The notes under the pieces are model-generated. The model saw nothing but the letters and a program-made list of their open reading frames with translations. It did not search any database and had not been told where the DNA came from. This document shows, piece by piece, positions 14,746-14,874 of a DNA stretch of 14,874 nt. This stretch comes from Actinomycetota bacterium (GTDB lineage: Bacteria; Actinomycetota; Actinomycetes; S36-B12; UBA5976). The DNA is taken from NCBI GenBank assembly GCA_009702945.1, contig WLGZ01000008.1, positions 1 to 14,874 on the forward strand, written 5' to 3'. Numbering within the stretch: position 1 is the stretch's first letter; every line of letters starts with the position of its first letter. A program made the position numbers and the translations under genes.

Positions 14746-14874
14746 ATGACCCGCGCACTTTTAATTGACACTGATCCTGGAATTGATGACGCAGTTGCAA
14801 TCGCGCTTGCCTTGGCATCACCAGAAGTAGATGTAATTGGCATCTCTACCGTTGGTGGAAACTCTGGTCTTGAA
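14746..14874 (+). CDS. Nucleoside hydrolase (IunH/RihA family), N-terminal part
   Basis: The first 43 codons are present and the gene runs off the window. The N-terminal motif DTDPGIDDA (8-16) is the calcium-binding aspartate cluster that defines inosine-uridine nucleoside N-ribohydrolases, followed by the family pattern IGISTVGGN (31-39). The enzyme splits nucleosides into base and ribose. The ATG has a strong ribosome binding site (GAGGA, 14738-14742) and follows the ribokinase stop by 23 bases, so the two are co-transcribed and form a salvage pair. Base preference (purine or pyrimidine) depends on residues outside the window. Confidence 0.92.
   Translation, partial: MTRALLIDTDPGIDDAVAIALALASPEVDVIGISTVGGNSGLE

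Noticed and set aside
1..14874. CRISPR arrays, insertion sequences, tRNA or rRNA genes, phage or defence genes
   Set aside because: No regular direct repeats, terminal inverted repeats with a transposase, or RNA gene structures were seen on either strand.

Overview
The window reads as a chromosomal segment of an actinobacterium with moderate GC (the rows I counted ranged from 43 to 57% GC). The order prfA-prmC-tsaC-glyA-wecA-atpI/atpZ-atpBEFHAGDC is the order known from Actinobacteria such as Streptomyces; mycobacteria lack glyA here. The long (269 aa) delta subunit and the 75 aa proton-type c subunit fit the same group. The moderate GC and very tight packing point to a small-genome free-living lineage, for example the freshwater acI / Nanopelagicales group. 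That lineage call is inference from gene order and composition; no rRNA is present to confirm it.

Layout. Bases 1-3090 carry translation and one-carbon genes: the 3' end of prfA (release factor RF1), prmC (methylates the release factors), a TsaC/Sua5-family t6A enzyme with unusual active-site residues, and glyA (serine hydroxymethyltransferase). Bases 3117-4214 encode a WecA/Rfe-type polyprenyl-phosphate sugar-1-phosphate transferase, which starts a cell-envelope glycan. Bases 4272-12035 hold a complete F1Fo ATP synthase operon: two accessory membrane proteins (AtpI-like and AtpZ-like), then a, c, b, delta, alpha, gamma, beta and epsilon. A perfect bidirectional terminator at 12047-12078 ends it.

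Converging on that terminator is a minus-strand gene for a secreted subtilisin-type (S8) protease with a proline-rich linker and a lysine-rich C-terminal domain. A 135-base divergent intergenic region separates it from a plus-strand pair: a ribokinase-family sugar kinase and the start of a nucleoside hydrolase, cut by the window edge. The pair fits nucleoside salvage, with the hydrolase releasing ribose and the kinase phosphorylating it.

What stands out is mostly at the RNA level and in one enzyme. The ATP synthase operon has real gaps just where subunit copy number must rise (before c, before alpha, and a small one before beta). A perfect 10-bp stem-loop lies before atpE, and a small hairpin can cover the atpF ribosome binding site. 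A separate 8-bp stem-loop lies between the atpI-like and atpZ-like genes. The TsaC-like protein lacks three of the four residues of the family's KxR/SxN tetrad. I see no CRISPR array, insertion sequence, phage gene, tRNA or rRNA, and nothing that amounts to a clearly new multi-gene system.
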